Assembly (NCBI GenBank): GCA_039985655.1
Contig: JBDWSF010000027.1
Coordinates: 1 to 64,000, forward strand
Direction: 5' to 3'
From: Postechiella sp039985655
Lineage (GTDB): Bacteria; Bacteroidota; Bacteroidia; Flavobacteriales; Flavobacteriaceae
DNA: 64,000 bases
Below the pieces are notes generated by a model, which was given only the letters and a program-made list of their open reading frames with translations, was not told the DNA's origin and ran no database searches. Each line of letters starts with the position of its first letter. Position 1 is the stretch's first letter. Made by a program: the position numbers and the translations under genes. Below are positions 43,438 to 52,949 of this stretch, piece after piece.

Positions 43438-45834
43438 ATGATATTAAATACAGAGTTAGAATACAAAGGGGACATGTTCCCATCTACCATAAAAAGCTAC
43501 ACAAAAGATATAGATGTATTACACTTTTCAACAGAAAATAACGTAATACTTCAACTTACTATTTTAAGAGATAGTGTCCTTCGGTTTAGATACACTACAG
43601 TTGGGAAATTCGATAATGATTTTTCGTATGCTATTGATGAAAATGCAAGCAGAGGTTACAATCATTTAGAAATCTCTGATGATGATGAAAAATACATCGT
43701 TACCACTTCAAAATTAATTTGTCACATCTTTAAAACAGATTTAAGAAAATCTATTTATGACGCTATAGATAATTCCATTATTTGTGAAGATGAAAAAGGA
43801 TTTCATTGGGAAGAAAGTTACGAGTTAGGTGGTGATATTGTAAAAATGAGTAAGTCTGCCCAAAACAGCGAAAGCTATTACGGGTTAGGTGATAAACCAC
43901 AACACTTAAACTTAAAAGGACGTCGTTTCGAAAATTGGGCAACAGATTCTTATGCCTATGGAAAAGATACCGATCCTATTTATAAAGCCATTCCATTTTA
44001 CACAGGTTTGCATAACGGAAAATCTTATGGTATTTTCTTCGATAACACCTTTAGAACCTATTTTGATTTTTGCAACGAACGCAGAAATGTAACCAGTTTT
44101 TGGGCACAAGGCGGCGAAATGAATTACTATTTCTTTTACGGTCCTAAAATGCAAGATGTCGTTACGAGTTATACCGATTTAACAGGAACGCCAGAATTAC
44201 CACCTTTATGGGCTTTGGGATATCATCAATGTAAATGGAGTTACTACCCAGAATCTAATGTTAAAGAGGTTACTAAAAAATTTAGAGACTTAAAAATCCC
44301 TTGTGATGCTATTTATTTAGACATCGATTACATGGAAGGGTTTAGATGTTTTACTTGGAGCGAAGACTATTTCCCTAACCCAAAACGTATGGTTAAGGAA
44401 TTAGCTAATGACGGGTTTAAAACAGTTGTAATCATTGATCCAGGAATTAAAATTGACAACGAGTACAGTGTTTTTAAAGAAGGTTTAGATAAAGATTATT
44501 TCTGTAAACGTGCCGATGGCCCTTACATGAAAGGAAAAGTTTGGCCTGGTGAGTGCTATTTTCCAGATTTTACAAGACCAGAAGTAAGAGAATGGTGGGC
44601 CGGTTTATTTAAAGAACTGATAGAAGACATAGGCGTAAAAGGCGTGTGGAATGATATGAACGAGCCAGCAGTAATGGACGTTCCAGGAAAAACATTCCCG
44701 TCGGATGTACGTCACGATTACGATGGAAACCCTTGTAGTCATAATAAAGCACACAACATTTACGGTATGCAAATGGCTCGTGCGACTTACCACGGATTGA
44801 AGAAATTTAACTATCCAAAACGTCCGTTTGTCATTACACGTTCTGCTTATTCTGGGACACAACGTTACACATCGACTTGGATGGGAGATAATATTGCGAC
44901 TTGGGAACACTTACAAATAGCTAACATACAGGCGCAACGATTAGCACTGTCTGGATTCTCTTTTGCAGGATCGGATATTGGTGGTTTTGCTGAGCAACCC
45001 AATGGTGAGTTATATGCACGTTGGATTCAATTAGGTGCCTTTCACCCATTTTGTAGAACACACTCTTCTGGAGATCATGGCGATCAAGAACCATGGGCTT
45101 TTGATGAAGAAATTACAGATGTTGTTAGAAAGTTTATCGAAATTAGATACCAGTTATTACCATACTTATACACATCATTCTATCAATATTCTACCGACAA
45201 TGTACCCATGTTAAAATCGTTGGTATTATTTGATCAAGAAGATACTCAGACGCATTATAGAACTGATGAATTTATTTGTGGTAACAAACTATTAATTTGT
45301 CCTATAAACGAACCAAACGCTAAGGGAAGACGTATGTACATTCCTAGAGGCGAATGGTATAACTTCTGGAATAAAGAATTAGTTACTGGCGGTAAGGAAA
45401 CATGGGTTGATGCAGATATTGATAGCATGCCAATTTTTGTGAAAGCAGGAGCTATTATTCCTAAATATCCTATTCAGCAATATGTTGGAGAAAAAACGAT
45501 TGAAGAATTAACTTTAGATGTCTATTACAAAAAGGGTAAAGAAGATTCTGAACTCTACGAAGATGCTGATGATGGTTACGACTACACAAAAGGACGCTAC
45601 AGCTTAAAGAAATTTAACTTAGCCGGATCTAAAGATAAATTAATTATTAGAATTCATAAAAGAGGCAAATACCTAACGTCTTATAGTACGTTTAAAATTA
45701 ACTTATTTGGATTGCCTTTTAAAGTGAAATCTATAAAATTAGATAACGAATATGTCGATTTAAAAGACCTTAAATTTAAAGACAACACACTTGTTATTTC
45801 TAAAGAATTTACAAACCTTCAGATAAAAGGGTAA
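43438..45834 (+). CDS. GH31 alpha-glucosidase
   Basis: The protein has 798 residues with no signal peptide, so it is probably cytoplasmic. The N-terminal beta-sandwich (galactose-mutarotase-like, about 20-240) leads to the GH31 barrel: LPPLWALGYHQCKWSYYPE, the nucleophile D406 in WNDMNEP, and the acid/base D484 in WMGDN, followed by SGFSFAGSDIGGF and HPFCRTHSSGD. C-terminal beta domains close the protein. The enzyme releases glucose from the non-reducing ends of alpha-glucans. Position 137 bp after glgB, behind a terminator and with its own TAATTTCG-type -7 box, suggests a role in glycogen or maltodextrin turnover under separate control. Confidence 0.93.
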   Translation: MILNTELEYKGDMFPSTIKSYTKDIDVLHFSTENNVILQLTILRDSVLRFRYTTVGKFDNDFSYAIDENASRGYNHLEISDDDEKYIVTTSKLICHIFKTDLRKSIYDAIDNSIICEDEKGFHWEESYELGGDIVKMSKSAQNSESYYGLGDKPQHLNLKGRRFENWATDSYAYGKDTDPIYKAIPFYTGLHNGKSYGIFFDNTFRTYFDFCNERRNVTSFWAQGGEMNYYFFYGPKMQDVVTSYTDLTGTPELPPLWALGYHQCKWSYYPESNVKEVTKKFRDLKIPCDAIYLDIDYMEGFRCFTWSEDYFPNPKRMVKELANDGFKTVVIIDPGIKIDNEYSVFKEGLDKDYFCKRADGPYMKGKVWPGECYFPDFTRPEVREWWAGLFKELIEDIGVKGVWNDMNEPAVMDVPGKTFPSDVRHDYDGNPCSHNKAHNIYGMQMARATYHGLKKFNYPKRPFVITRSAYSGTQRYTSTWMGDNIATWEHLQIANIQAQRLALSGFSFAGSDIGGFAEQPNGELYARWIQLGAFHPFCRTHSSGDHGDQEPWAFDEEITDVVRKFIEIRYQLLPYLYTSFYQYSTDNVPMLKSLVLFDQEDTQTHYRTDEFICGNKLLICPINEPNAKGRRMYIPRGEWYNFWNKELVTGGKETWVDADIDSMPIFVKAGAIIPKYPIQQYVGEKTIEELTLDVYYKKGKEDSELYEDADDGYDYTKGRYSLKKFNLAGSKDKLIIRIHKRGKYLTSYSTFKINLFGLPFKVKSIKLDNEYVDLKDLKFKDNTLVISKEFTNLQIKG

Positions 45835-45861
45835 GAGTTTAATAAAATATATTGAATCCCC

Positions 45862-45897
45862 AAAAAGCCTTTCTTTTTATAAAGAGAGGTTTTTTTT
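45862..45897 (+). terminator. Intrinsic terminator after the GH31 gene
   Basis: Arms AAAAGCCTTTCTTT (45863-45876) and AAAGAGAGGTTTT (45881-45893) with one or two mismatches, then a run of T up to 45897. A short palindrome GCCTTTAAAAGGC follows at 45911-45923 in front of the next gene. Confidence 0.7.
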
Positions 45898-46006
45898 GGG
45901 ATAAACTATTGCCTTTAAAAGGCTTTATTCAAAATATGCCGTTCATCGGAAAAATGTTTTCAGAAACATAATAATAAGGTTTCTTTGTAATGAAATTCAA
46001 TTGAAG

Positions 46007-47893
46007 ATGAAAAAAATATTCTTGATTATAGTGCTGATAACACCTTTGTTTTTAAGAATGATTAATTCTTCTAATCCATCATTATTGGTTCAAGTTGAAG
46101 AAAATGACGTTTCAAAACGCGAAAAAAACATCAATTGGGAATATGTAAAAGACAAACTTTTTGAAGGTAAAATAAATAGAACGCATACAGATGCTAAAAA
46201 GTTTTTAGGACCTATTTTAATCGCTTTAAATAACCCCACTGAAAAAGATATATTAGCGGTAAAATCTATTCTCGAAGACCTAAAAGAAGTCATCCCTCAT
46301 AAAACTGTGTCCTTATTTTCAAGTTTTACAAAATATAATTTTTCAGAGTTTACAAAAGATAAAACCCTTAGAGATATTCAAATTGAAGGCTATTCGTATT
46401 CTGAAATCGTGGCATCGGTATTAAAAATAAATTTTGAAACCAACGAATATCGAAATAAAAAAGGAGCAAACACCGATACAAAATCCCTTTATTTTAGTTT
46501 TAAAAAAGACACCAAAATAGCTGATCGAAAAAAACACATTCAATACGAGCTATTACGAACTCTCTGTTTTATTAAAACCGATAATAATTCATTTTTAAAC
46601 ATTACCTACCCAACGGAAGCTATTTTTAATGATCCTACTTATACTATTTTAGATAAAGAATTCACAGACATTGATAATTTTTTAATTCAAAAGCTTTATG
46701 CCGATAATTTTGAAAATCAATTTTCGAATTACATGTACAAAACCTATCCATGGCGCTACGCCAATCTTTTTGTGAACAAAAAGATAGCATTCCTAAAGGT
46801 TTATGTACTAATAGGGTTGATGGGTTTACTCGTATTCATATTAGCTTTTACGCTGTTTAACACTAAAAAAACAAAATATTTAGACTACATGCTTCCTGTA
46901 ACAGTTGTCTTTTTTGGGCTGCTTAATTTACAAGGTATTTATAGCTATTTTATAAATATTCAATTACCGAGTTATACCTTAAAAACCAACATTATTATCA
47001 CTTTGTATGTTTTAGCATCAGCGTTAATAGTATCATTTTTATTATATATTATTGAGCAAAAGATCATAAATAAAATCATCGGTTTTACTTATCAATTCGT
47101 CATGAAGCTAGTCATTACTTTTATTGCTTTACAACTGCCTCTATTACTTGGCTATTTTTTAATTGGTAACATTAATAAAATATTGCTCTTATATACGCCC
47201 TTATTTTTCGTTCTCCTAACACTCACGTTAGGACGCGGTTTATTAATCTATTTGAATTATTTTTCAGAGTCCTTGGTACTGCAAAAAGACATCGAATTAA
47301 ATAAGCTAAAGGCACTGAATGCCAAAAATGAATTGAAATCGCTACATGCACATATTAATCCCCATTTTTTATACAACGCATTAAATTCTATAGCTGGATT
47401 AATGCACGAAAGCACTAGCAAAGCTGAAGATATGATTGTCTCTTTATCTGATTTATTTAGATATTCCATAAACCGAAAAGAAAAACAAATGAGCACCATT
47501 GCAGACGAGGTCACTATGGTAGAAAATTATTTAAAAATTGAAAATATACGATTTGAAGAACGCTTGCAATTCACTATTAATGCAGACGCTGAGATTTTAA
47601 ACAAAGACATTCCTATGTATATTTTACAACCACTTATTGAAAACGCCATAAAACACGGTATTTCGGATATGAAAACGGCAGGGAATATTCATTTAGATAT
47701 TATACCTGAAAACCAAAATATAAAAATTATTGTTAGTGACAATGGCGTTGACTTCCCAGAAGACATGTATAGCGGTTACGGACTACAATCGGTTTATGAT
47801 TTGTTACGATTAAGTTATGGAGATCAAGCCTCTTTAAATTGGACCAATACGCCCAGAAAAAGCATCTCAATTTTAATACCATCAGCTGTTTAA
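46007..47893 (+). CDS. LytS-type sensor histidine kinase, second system
   Basis: The protein has 628 residues from the ATG at 46007. An in-frame TTG two codons earlier is less likely. The N-terminus is a signal-anchor (MKKIFLIIVLITPLFL). After a periplasmic region of about 235 residues, six or so membrane helices span about 260-415. The His_kinase domain has HINPHFLYNALNSIAGL, VENYLKIENIRFEERL, QPLIENAIKHG, the variant G1 DNGVDFPE and the G2 YSGYGLQSVYDLL. It is a close paralogue of the kinase at 27043-28908 in its cytoplasmic half but unrelated in the sensor half. Coupled to the regulator 2 bp later. Confidence 0.9.
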   Translation: MKKIFLIIVLITPLFLRMINSSNPSLLVQVEENDVSKREKNINWEYVKDKLFEGKINRTHTDAKKFLGPILIALNNPTEKDILAVKSILEDLKEVIPHKTVSLFSSFTKYNFSEFTKDKTLRDIQIEGYSYSEIVASVLKINFETNEYRNKKGANTDTKSLYFSFKKDTKIADRKKHIQYELLRTLCFIKTDNNSFLNITYPTEAIFNDPTYTILDKEFTDIDNFLIQKLYADNFENQFSNYMYKTYPWRYANLFVNKKIAFLKVYVLIGLMGLLVFILAFTLFNTKKTKYLDYMLPVTVVFFGLLNLQGIYSYFINIQLPSYTLKTNIIITLYVLASALIVSFLLYIIEQKIINKIIGFTYQFVMKLVITFIALQLPLLLGYFLIGNINKILLLYTPLFFVLLTLTLGRGLLIYLNYFSESLVLQKDIELNKLKALNAKNELKSLHAHINPHFLYNALNSIAGLMHESTSKAEDMIVSLSDLFRYSINRKEKQMSTIADEVTMVENYLKIENIRFEERLQFTINADAEILNKDIPMYILQPLIENAIKHGISDMKTAGNIHLDIIPENQNIKIIVSDNGVDFPEDMYSGYGLQSVYDLLRLSYGDQASLNWTNTPRKSISILIPSAV

Positions 47894-47895
47894 TC

Positions 47896-48657
47896 ATGAA
47901 AAAACCATATACTGTTTTAGTTATTGATGATGAACGTTTAGCCCGAGTACGCCTCTCGAGGATGATTGGAAAATTTACAGAAACTTTTACTATAATTGGG
48001 GAGGCTGCCGATGTTTACCAAGCCGAACAATTAATTACGGGTTTACAACCCGATATCATTTTTTTAGACATCAAAATGCCGGGCTTAACAGGTTTTGAAT
48101 TACTAAGAAAACTAACCAAAATACCTATGGTTATCTTTTGTACTGCTTATGAAGATTATTCCTTAAAAGCATTTGAAACTAACAGTATTGATTACCTAAT
48201 TAAGCCTGTAAAAGAATCTCGTTTGCAACAAACCGTGTTAAAAATAGAACAACTAAAAACAAATTTTTCCGAAGTTCAAATTTTTAAAGCTATTGAAAAT
48301 ATTACTGAAGCCAAATCGAAAAAAATAATAACCTCGGTTGCCGTAAAAAAAGGAAATAAAATCATTTTCGTCGCTCTAGACGACATCAGTCATTTTGAAG
48401 CTACCGAAAAATATGTGACCCTTTATGCTAAACAAACTAGCGAAATTATAGAACAATCGTTAACACAATTGGAAGAAAAACTACCGAATAATTTTCTAAG
48501 AATACATAGAGGATTTTTAATAAACACGAATTATGTAAAAGAATTTCAAAAGTATTTTAACAATCGATATGTAATTAGCCTACTCGATCATAAAAAAACA
48601 ATTATTACATCGGGAAGAACTTATAAAGAAGCCATAAAAACTTATATCAATCAATAA
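47896..48657 (+). CDS. LytTR-family response regulator, second system
   Basis: The protein has 253 residues from the ATG at 47896, two bases after the kinase stop. An earlier in-frame ATG at 47839 lies inside the kinase gene. The receiver has DDE at 10-12, the phospho-acceptor in IIFLDIKMPG, VIFCTAYEDYS and LIKPVKES. The LytTR domain (about 145-250) has FEATEKYVTLYA, FLRIHRGFLINTNYVKEFQKY and ITSGRTYKEAIK. It is similar over its full length to the regulator at 26288, so the two systems are a duplication and may cross-talk. The gene for a secreted thioredoxin-fold protein follows after 13 bp. Confidence 0.92.
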   Translation: MKKPYTVLVIDDERLARVRLSRMIGKFTETFTIIGEAADVYQAEQLITGLQPDIIFLDIKMPGLTGFELLRKLTKIPMVIFCTAYEDYSLKAFETNSIDYLIKPVKESRLQQTVLKIEQLKTNFSEVQIFKAIENITEAKSKKIITSVAVKKGNKIIFVALDDISHFEATEKYVTLYAKQTSEIIEQSLTQLEEKLPNNFLRIHRGFLINTNYVKEFQKYFNNRYVISLLDHKKTIITSGRTYKEAIKTYINQ

Positions 48658-48670
48658 AAGCCAAAGTATT

Positions 48671-50545
48671 ATGAAAAAAATTCTAACAGTAATATGCATT
48701 GCGTTAACAACTGTAATTGTCAGCGCAAGAAGTCCAATAAAGGATTGTAGCACATTGGAAATCGTAAATGACACCCAAATACCCGAAGAAGTAGAAAAGT
48801 GGTTAAAAGCAGAATTAGCAAACAGCACAACTACAATATTAGAAAACTTTGAAACACCAGCTTTTTATAACAGTAAAAAAGCAAAAATTATTGGTTACAT
48901 AAAAGGGTATGATAAAACATTAGGAGCAAAAACAGGACTATTTTATTATACAAACCAATTAACACGAGAAAATAAACCCCGTGTTATAGAAATTCATAAA
49001 GATGGGCGTTTTGAGCTTGAATTGCCATTGGAGTACCCTATGCAAAACTATTTTGTAATTAAAAGTCAGGTAATACCCTTTTATTTAGAACCAGGACAAA
49101 ACTTATCTGTTATTTTAAACTGGGAAGATATAAAACAACCAAGGCGTGTTTCGTACCCTTTAAAAAACGTTACTTATCAAGGACCTCTAGGGAATATAAA
49201 TACCGATTTGCTACATTTTAAACCAGATTACCCTTCAGGAGGTTTCCAAAAAAAGGAAGGTATTATGCAGCCTGCTCCTTTTAAAGAATATATGCTTCAA
49301 TTTAAAGCCAATGCTTTAAATGAGGTAAAAGCTTATGAGCAGAGTGGTGAGTTTGATAAAAAAACAAGCGAATTATTAAAAAATGATATTATACTCGAAA
49401 CGTATTACTATTTATTCGATTATTATTCTTCCACGCATTCTCCCAGATATGGAGGAGGAAAAAGAAAGGCAAATAATATTGATGACACGCTTCCTGAGGG
49501 GTATTACAATTTTATAAAAGATCTACCATTACACAAGCAATCTATATTGGTAAATAAGAGGTTTGGTGGTTTTATTAATAGACTAGAATATGCTGCACCA
49601 CTGCAACCACAATCAAAAAATGAAAGAGTAACTACGGGATTGGGCACAAATGATTTTTTAGCGTTTTTAGAAAGTAAAAATGTAACGGTAAGTTTAAAAG
49701 AAAAAGAGCTCTATAAAACCTATCAAAAAGAAATATCTAATTGGGTAAAACAAAACGGACGGCATAAAAAGCTAGAATTACCTATAGATATAACAAGTAA
49801 AATGAGTGCTTTCAACAAAAAATATGAGTCTTTTAGAAAAGAATATATAAATTCTATCGAAGAGAGAAGAGAGGTTGCTTTGAAAAAACATTTTGAAAAA
49901 AAGTGGAAGGAACAAGACTCAATAGCTACAACTTTAGGTATAAAAAATAATTTAGTTTACGAAATCATAAAGTCTAGAACATTAAATTTTATTATGGAAT
50001 CTAATACTTTTAGTGACAAAGCTTGGTATTGGACTGAATTAAAAAAGGATATTAAAAGTCCTCATCTTATAAAATTGGGCGATGATTTATTTAAAAACGA
50101 ATTAGCAAAACCAGAGTTTTATATCCTTCCGGAAAACGAATATGGAACAGCCATTTTTAAAAAATTAATTATGCCTTATAAAGGTAAAATAGTAGTTGTT
50201 CAATTTTGGGAGCCACATTCATACTACAAAGGAAAAAGCTTAGAGCAAATGAAAAAAAGACGAAAGCAATATGAGAATAACGAAGATATTGTGTTTCTAA
50301 ACATTACTAACGACAATAGGTCATCCATAGAAAAATATAAATCCTCTGTTGAAAAAATCGGTTTTAAAAATTCTCTTAGAATACCTCAAGATGATTATAA
50401 CTACCTAAGACAATTATTTAGGTTCAACGCTTCAGTACATGATCTTTTAATAAAAAAAGATGGTGAGACTGTGCATAATGATTTGGAACCTCATAACATA
50501 GAATCATTTTTAATAAAAGAATTTAAGATTATGCCAGAGAATTAA
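48671..50545 (+). CDS. Secreted TlpA-like protein lacking redox cysteines
   Basis: The protein has 624 residues with a signal peptide (1-19). The N-terminal third contains a beta domain of the DUF4369 type (KIIGYIKGYDK to YLEPGQNLSVILNW, about 65-155) that often precedes TlpA domains in Bacteroidota. A helical middle follows. The C-terminal ~130 residues have the thioredoxin-fold outline: GKIVVVQFWEPHSYYKGKSL at about 504, VFLNITNDN, and the final DGETVHNDLEPHNIESFL. The segment where CxxC should follow FW reads EPHSYYKG, so no disulfide chemistry is possible. It is probably a binding or scaffold protein, co-transcribed with the LytTR pair. Confidence 0.75.
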   Translation: MKKILTVICIALTTVIVSARSPIKDCSTLEIVNDTQIPEEVEKWLKAELANSTTTILENFETPAFYNSKKAKIIGYIKGYDKTLGAKTGLFYYTNQLTRENKPRVIEIHKDGRFELELPLEYPMQNYFVIKSQVIPFYLEPGQNLSVILNWEDIKQPRRVSYPLKNVTYQGPLGNINTDLLHFKPDYPSGGFQKKEGIMQPAPFKEYMLQFKANALNEVKAYEQSGEFDKKTSELLKNDIILETYYYLFDYYSSTHSPRYGGGKRKANNIDDTLPEGYYNFIKDLPLHKQSILVNKRFGGFINRLEYAAPLQPQSKNERVTTGLGTNDFLAFLESKNVTVSLKEKELYKTYQKEISNWVKQNGRHKKLELPIDITSKMSAFNKKYESFRKEYINSIEERREVALKKHFEKKWKEQDSIATTLGIKNNLVYEIIKSRTLNFIMESNTFSDKAWYWTELKKDIKSPHLIKLGDDLFKNELAKPEFYILPENEYGTAIFKKLIMPYKGKIVVVQFWEPHSYYKGKSLEQMKKRRKQYENNEDIVFLNITNDNRSSIEKYKSSVEKIGFKNSLRIPQDDYNYLRQLFRFNASVHDLLIKKDGETVHNDLEPHNIESFLIKEFKIMPEN

Positions 50546-50570
50546 AAACCGAATAACAATTCGTGTTATA

Positions 50571-50610
50571 AAAAGCTTCCTTGATGTTGTAATCAAAGAA
50601 GCTTTTTTTA
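50571..50610 (+). terminator. Intrinsic terminator after the TlpA-like gene
   Basis: Arms AAGCTTCCTTGAT (50573-50585) and ATCAAAGAAGCTT (50592-50604) with one mismatch, followed by a run of T (50603-50609) in the rightward direction and preceded by A4. Confidence 0.88.
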
Positions 50611-50734
50611 TTATAGTACGTTTTCTTCTTTATTTTTCATTATAATTCTAACGTCATTTGCATTCTTTTAAATTTCATATAGTATTCTTTAAAATAAAAA
50701 ACATTACTCAGTAAATGCTTTTCTATATCTTTGA

Positions 50735-50977
50735 CTTCATTCATCACTTAAAGGAGGAATATGGATTATATTAGGTATTTTAATAAAAGACCATTTAGAA
50801 ACTGTAGTCTCCCTATTCAATGGAAAACCTAGCCCCAAAAATCTTATTTCCCCAACAAACTATAAAAATGCAAATGAATATATTAAAAAATTAGGCGGCT
50901 TATTTATATTTATAGGTGCTTTAATAATCTTATTGTCATTCAGCACTTTAATAGTTAGTTTAAATAACCTATATTAA
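50735..50977 (+). pseudogene. Start-less remnant of a small two-helix membrane protein
   Basis: An open frame of 81 codons carries recognisable coding sequence (DHLETVVSLFNGKPSPKN, NEYIKKLGGLFIFIGALIIL) ending at TAA 50977, with hydrophobic segments at both ends. It has no ATG, GTG or TTG near its beginning. A very strong AAAGGAGG sequence (50749-50756) with ATG at 50761 stands in the wrong frame and yields only 23 residues. This looks like a gene with a lost start or a +1 frameshift near 50762. The gap around it (50611-51012) holds nothing else except the palindrome at 50966-50998. Confidence 0.5.
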
Positions 50978-50998
50978 TTTATTAAAATAATATAGGTT
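50966..50998. terminator. Perfect 11-bp palindrome between convergent genes
   Basis: AACCTATATTA (50966-50976) and TAATATAGGTT (50988-50998) with an 11-base AT loop, 14 bp from the antiporter stop codon. AT-rich, so a weak terminator at best. Confidence 0.5.
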
Positions 50999-51012
50999 TT
51001 AAATTAGACTTT

Positions 51013-52836
51013 CTACTTCATTCGTTTTCCTAAATACACCAACTTATACCCTTCTTCTACATTATCAATAGCCTTGTTATAAGAGGAAATTATTTCTAAC
51101 ACACCTTTCTTATCTTTAACCAACAACGGAATCATATTGGTGTCCTTATTAGTCATTTCTATAAGCGATTCGTAATGGGCTCTATCATTAATTTCTATTT
51201 CGTGTATTTCGGGATATTTACGTGCCACTTCAGCAATTAAAATAAAGTCGTCAGTATGCGAAAACAAGCCTTCTTTTGGATTATTTGTAGCATCTTGCAT
51301 TTCTTCAATAGTAATTAATCTAAACGATCCGTTTTCACCAAATTGCTTGCCAAACTTATCAATGGCGTACTTATTTATATCTGAACTCCCCGTTAACGCC
51401 ATTAAAAAACCAACATCGTTCAATTCGATATTATCCTGTAGAGTTTCAGAATAAATATCGGTATTTAAAGCCTCTAAACCAATATCTTGTGCCAACTGAA
51501 TATTGGTTTGATTGCTATCTATTAAAACCACATGCCTACCATTATCTTCTAAATAACGACCAATTAAACGTGATACATTGGATGCGCCAACGATTAAAAT
51601 ACCTTCCGACGTTTTTAAGAAAACCCCAACTATTTTTGCAAACAAACGTGCTGTAGTTGCATTTAGTAATACGGTTCCTAAAACAATCATAAAAACCAAA
51701 GGCGTAATATATTCGGCGCCTTCAACACCTTCTTTTAATAATTTACTTCCAAACAGAGATGCTATACCCGCAGCAACAATACCTCGTGGTCCCACCCAGC
51801 TAATAAAAAGCTTTTCATTAAACTGCAATTTAGAACCTGACGTACTTAAAAATACAGCCACAGGTCTTATAACAAAAACAACAAGCGCAAAAAGCACAGC
51901 TGTTTTCCACGTATAGAGTAACATTAAATCTTCAATATTTATGTTTGCTGATAAAAGGATAAATAAAATAGAAATTAACAAAACGCTTAACGATTCTTTA
52001 AAATAAAGAAGCTCTTTAATACTTTCTAACTTTCCATTTCCTAAAACCATACCCATAACAACGACGGCCAAAAGACCAGATTCATGCGCAAAGATTTCAG
52101 ACTCAACAAAAACCAACAAAACAACAGACAACGAAACTACATTTAATAAATAATGCGGAATAAGTTTTTTGTTGATAGCAAAGGCTAAAGCGTGAGCAAA
52201 CGTAAACCCAAAAGATGTACCGAATAAAATAATTTTTCCAAACTCAGTTAATGCTGTTTTTGTAAAACCGCCATCGCCGCCAACACTAATAAACTCAAAC
52301 ATTAATACGGCAACTAATGCACCAATAGGATCTATTAAAATACCTTCCCATTTTAATACCGTTGAAATATCTTTTTTAAGCGGAATATTACGTAAAATAG
52401 GCGTAATAACCGTTGGACCAGTGACAATAATTAAACCTGAAAACAAAAAGGATAATTCCCAGCTTAAACCAAAAATAAAGCGAGCTAAGACACCTGCTCC
52501 AAAAAAAGTAATGGCAGATCCTAAAGTTATAAGCTTTGTAATAACAGGACCTACCGTGTTAATTTCTGAACGTTTTAAAGTTAAACCACCTTCAAATAAA
52601 ATAATACTAATGGCCAACGATACAAAATAGTACAACCCATCACCAGGAAACAACCCTTTCTCTCCGTTCCAAATAGGTTCAATCCATTTGGAGCCATCAT
52701 CACTTAAAAACTCCGCAGCAATTGGACCAACTAATAAACCAATTAAAATTAATGGTAAAATTGCTGGTATTTTAAATTTCCACGCTACCCATTGGGCTAA
52801 TATTCCTAAAATAATGATTCCTGCTAACTCTAACAT
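51013..52836 (-). CDS. CPA1 cation:proton antiporter with RCK domain
   Basis: The protein has 607 residues. About 12 or 13 membrane helices (1-400) include the family motifs LILIGLLVGPIA, ISIILFEGGL, FSGLIIVTGPTVITPIL and WEGILIDPIGALVAVLMFE, with the ion-binding Asp. The cytoplasmic part has a TrkA-N/RCK Rossmann domain (about 405-520, EGILIVGASNVSRLIGRYL and VVLIDSNQ). That layout is the NhaP2 or KefC-like type, exchanging Na+ or K+ for protons under nucleotide control. Which ion is carried cannot be read from sequence. It is divergent from the UspA-SulP pair with a shared 113-bp intergenic region, suggesting joint function in ion or pH balance. Confidence 0.88.
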   Translation of the reverse strand: MLELAGIIILGILAQWVAWKFKIPAILPLILIGLLVGPIAAEFLSDDGSKWIEPIWNGEKGLFPGDGLYYFVSLAISIILFEGGLTLKRSEINTVGPVITKLITLGSAITFFGAGVLARFIFGLSWELSFLFSGLIIVTGPTVITPILRNIPLKKDISTVLKWEGILIDPIGALVAVLMFEFISVGGDGGFTKTALTEFGKIILFGTSFGFTFAHALAFAINKKLIPHYLLNVVSLSVVLLVFVESEIFAHESGLLAVVVMGMVLGNGKLESIKELLYFKESLSVLLISILFILLSANINIEDLMLLYTWKTAVLFALVVFVIRPVAVFLSTSGSKLQFNEKLFISWVGPRGIVAAGIASLFGSKLLKEGVEGAEYITPLVFMIVLGTVLLNATTARLFAKIVGVFLKTSEGILIVGASNVSRLIGRYLEDNGRHVVLIDSNQTNIQLAQDIGLEALNTDIYSETLQDNIELNDVGFLMALTGSSDINKYAIDKFGKQFGENGSFRLITIEEMQDATNNPKEGLFSHTDDFILIAEVARKYPEIHEIEINDRAHYESLIEMTNKDTNMIPLLVKDKKGVLEIISSYNKAIDNVEEGYKLVYLGKRMK

Positions 52837-52949
52837 ACCTTGGTTTTTTCTATAAAAAAGACTAATTTAAGTAAAACTGATGATTTATTGTTTGAACTCA
52901 TCTTTAAAAAATGTTATATTACCCCTTCAAGTAAAAAATCGTAAAAACA

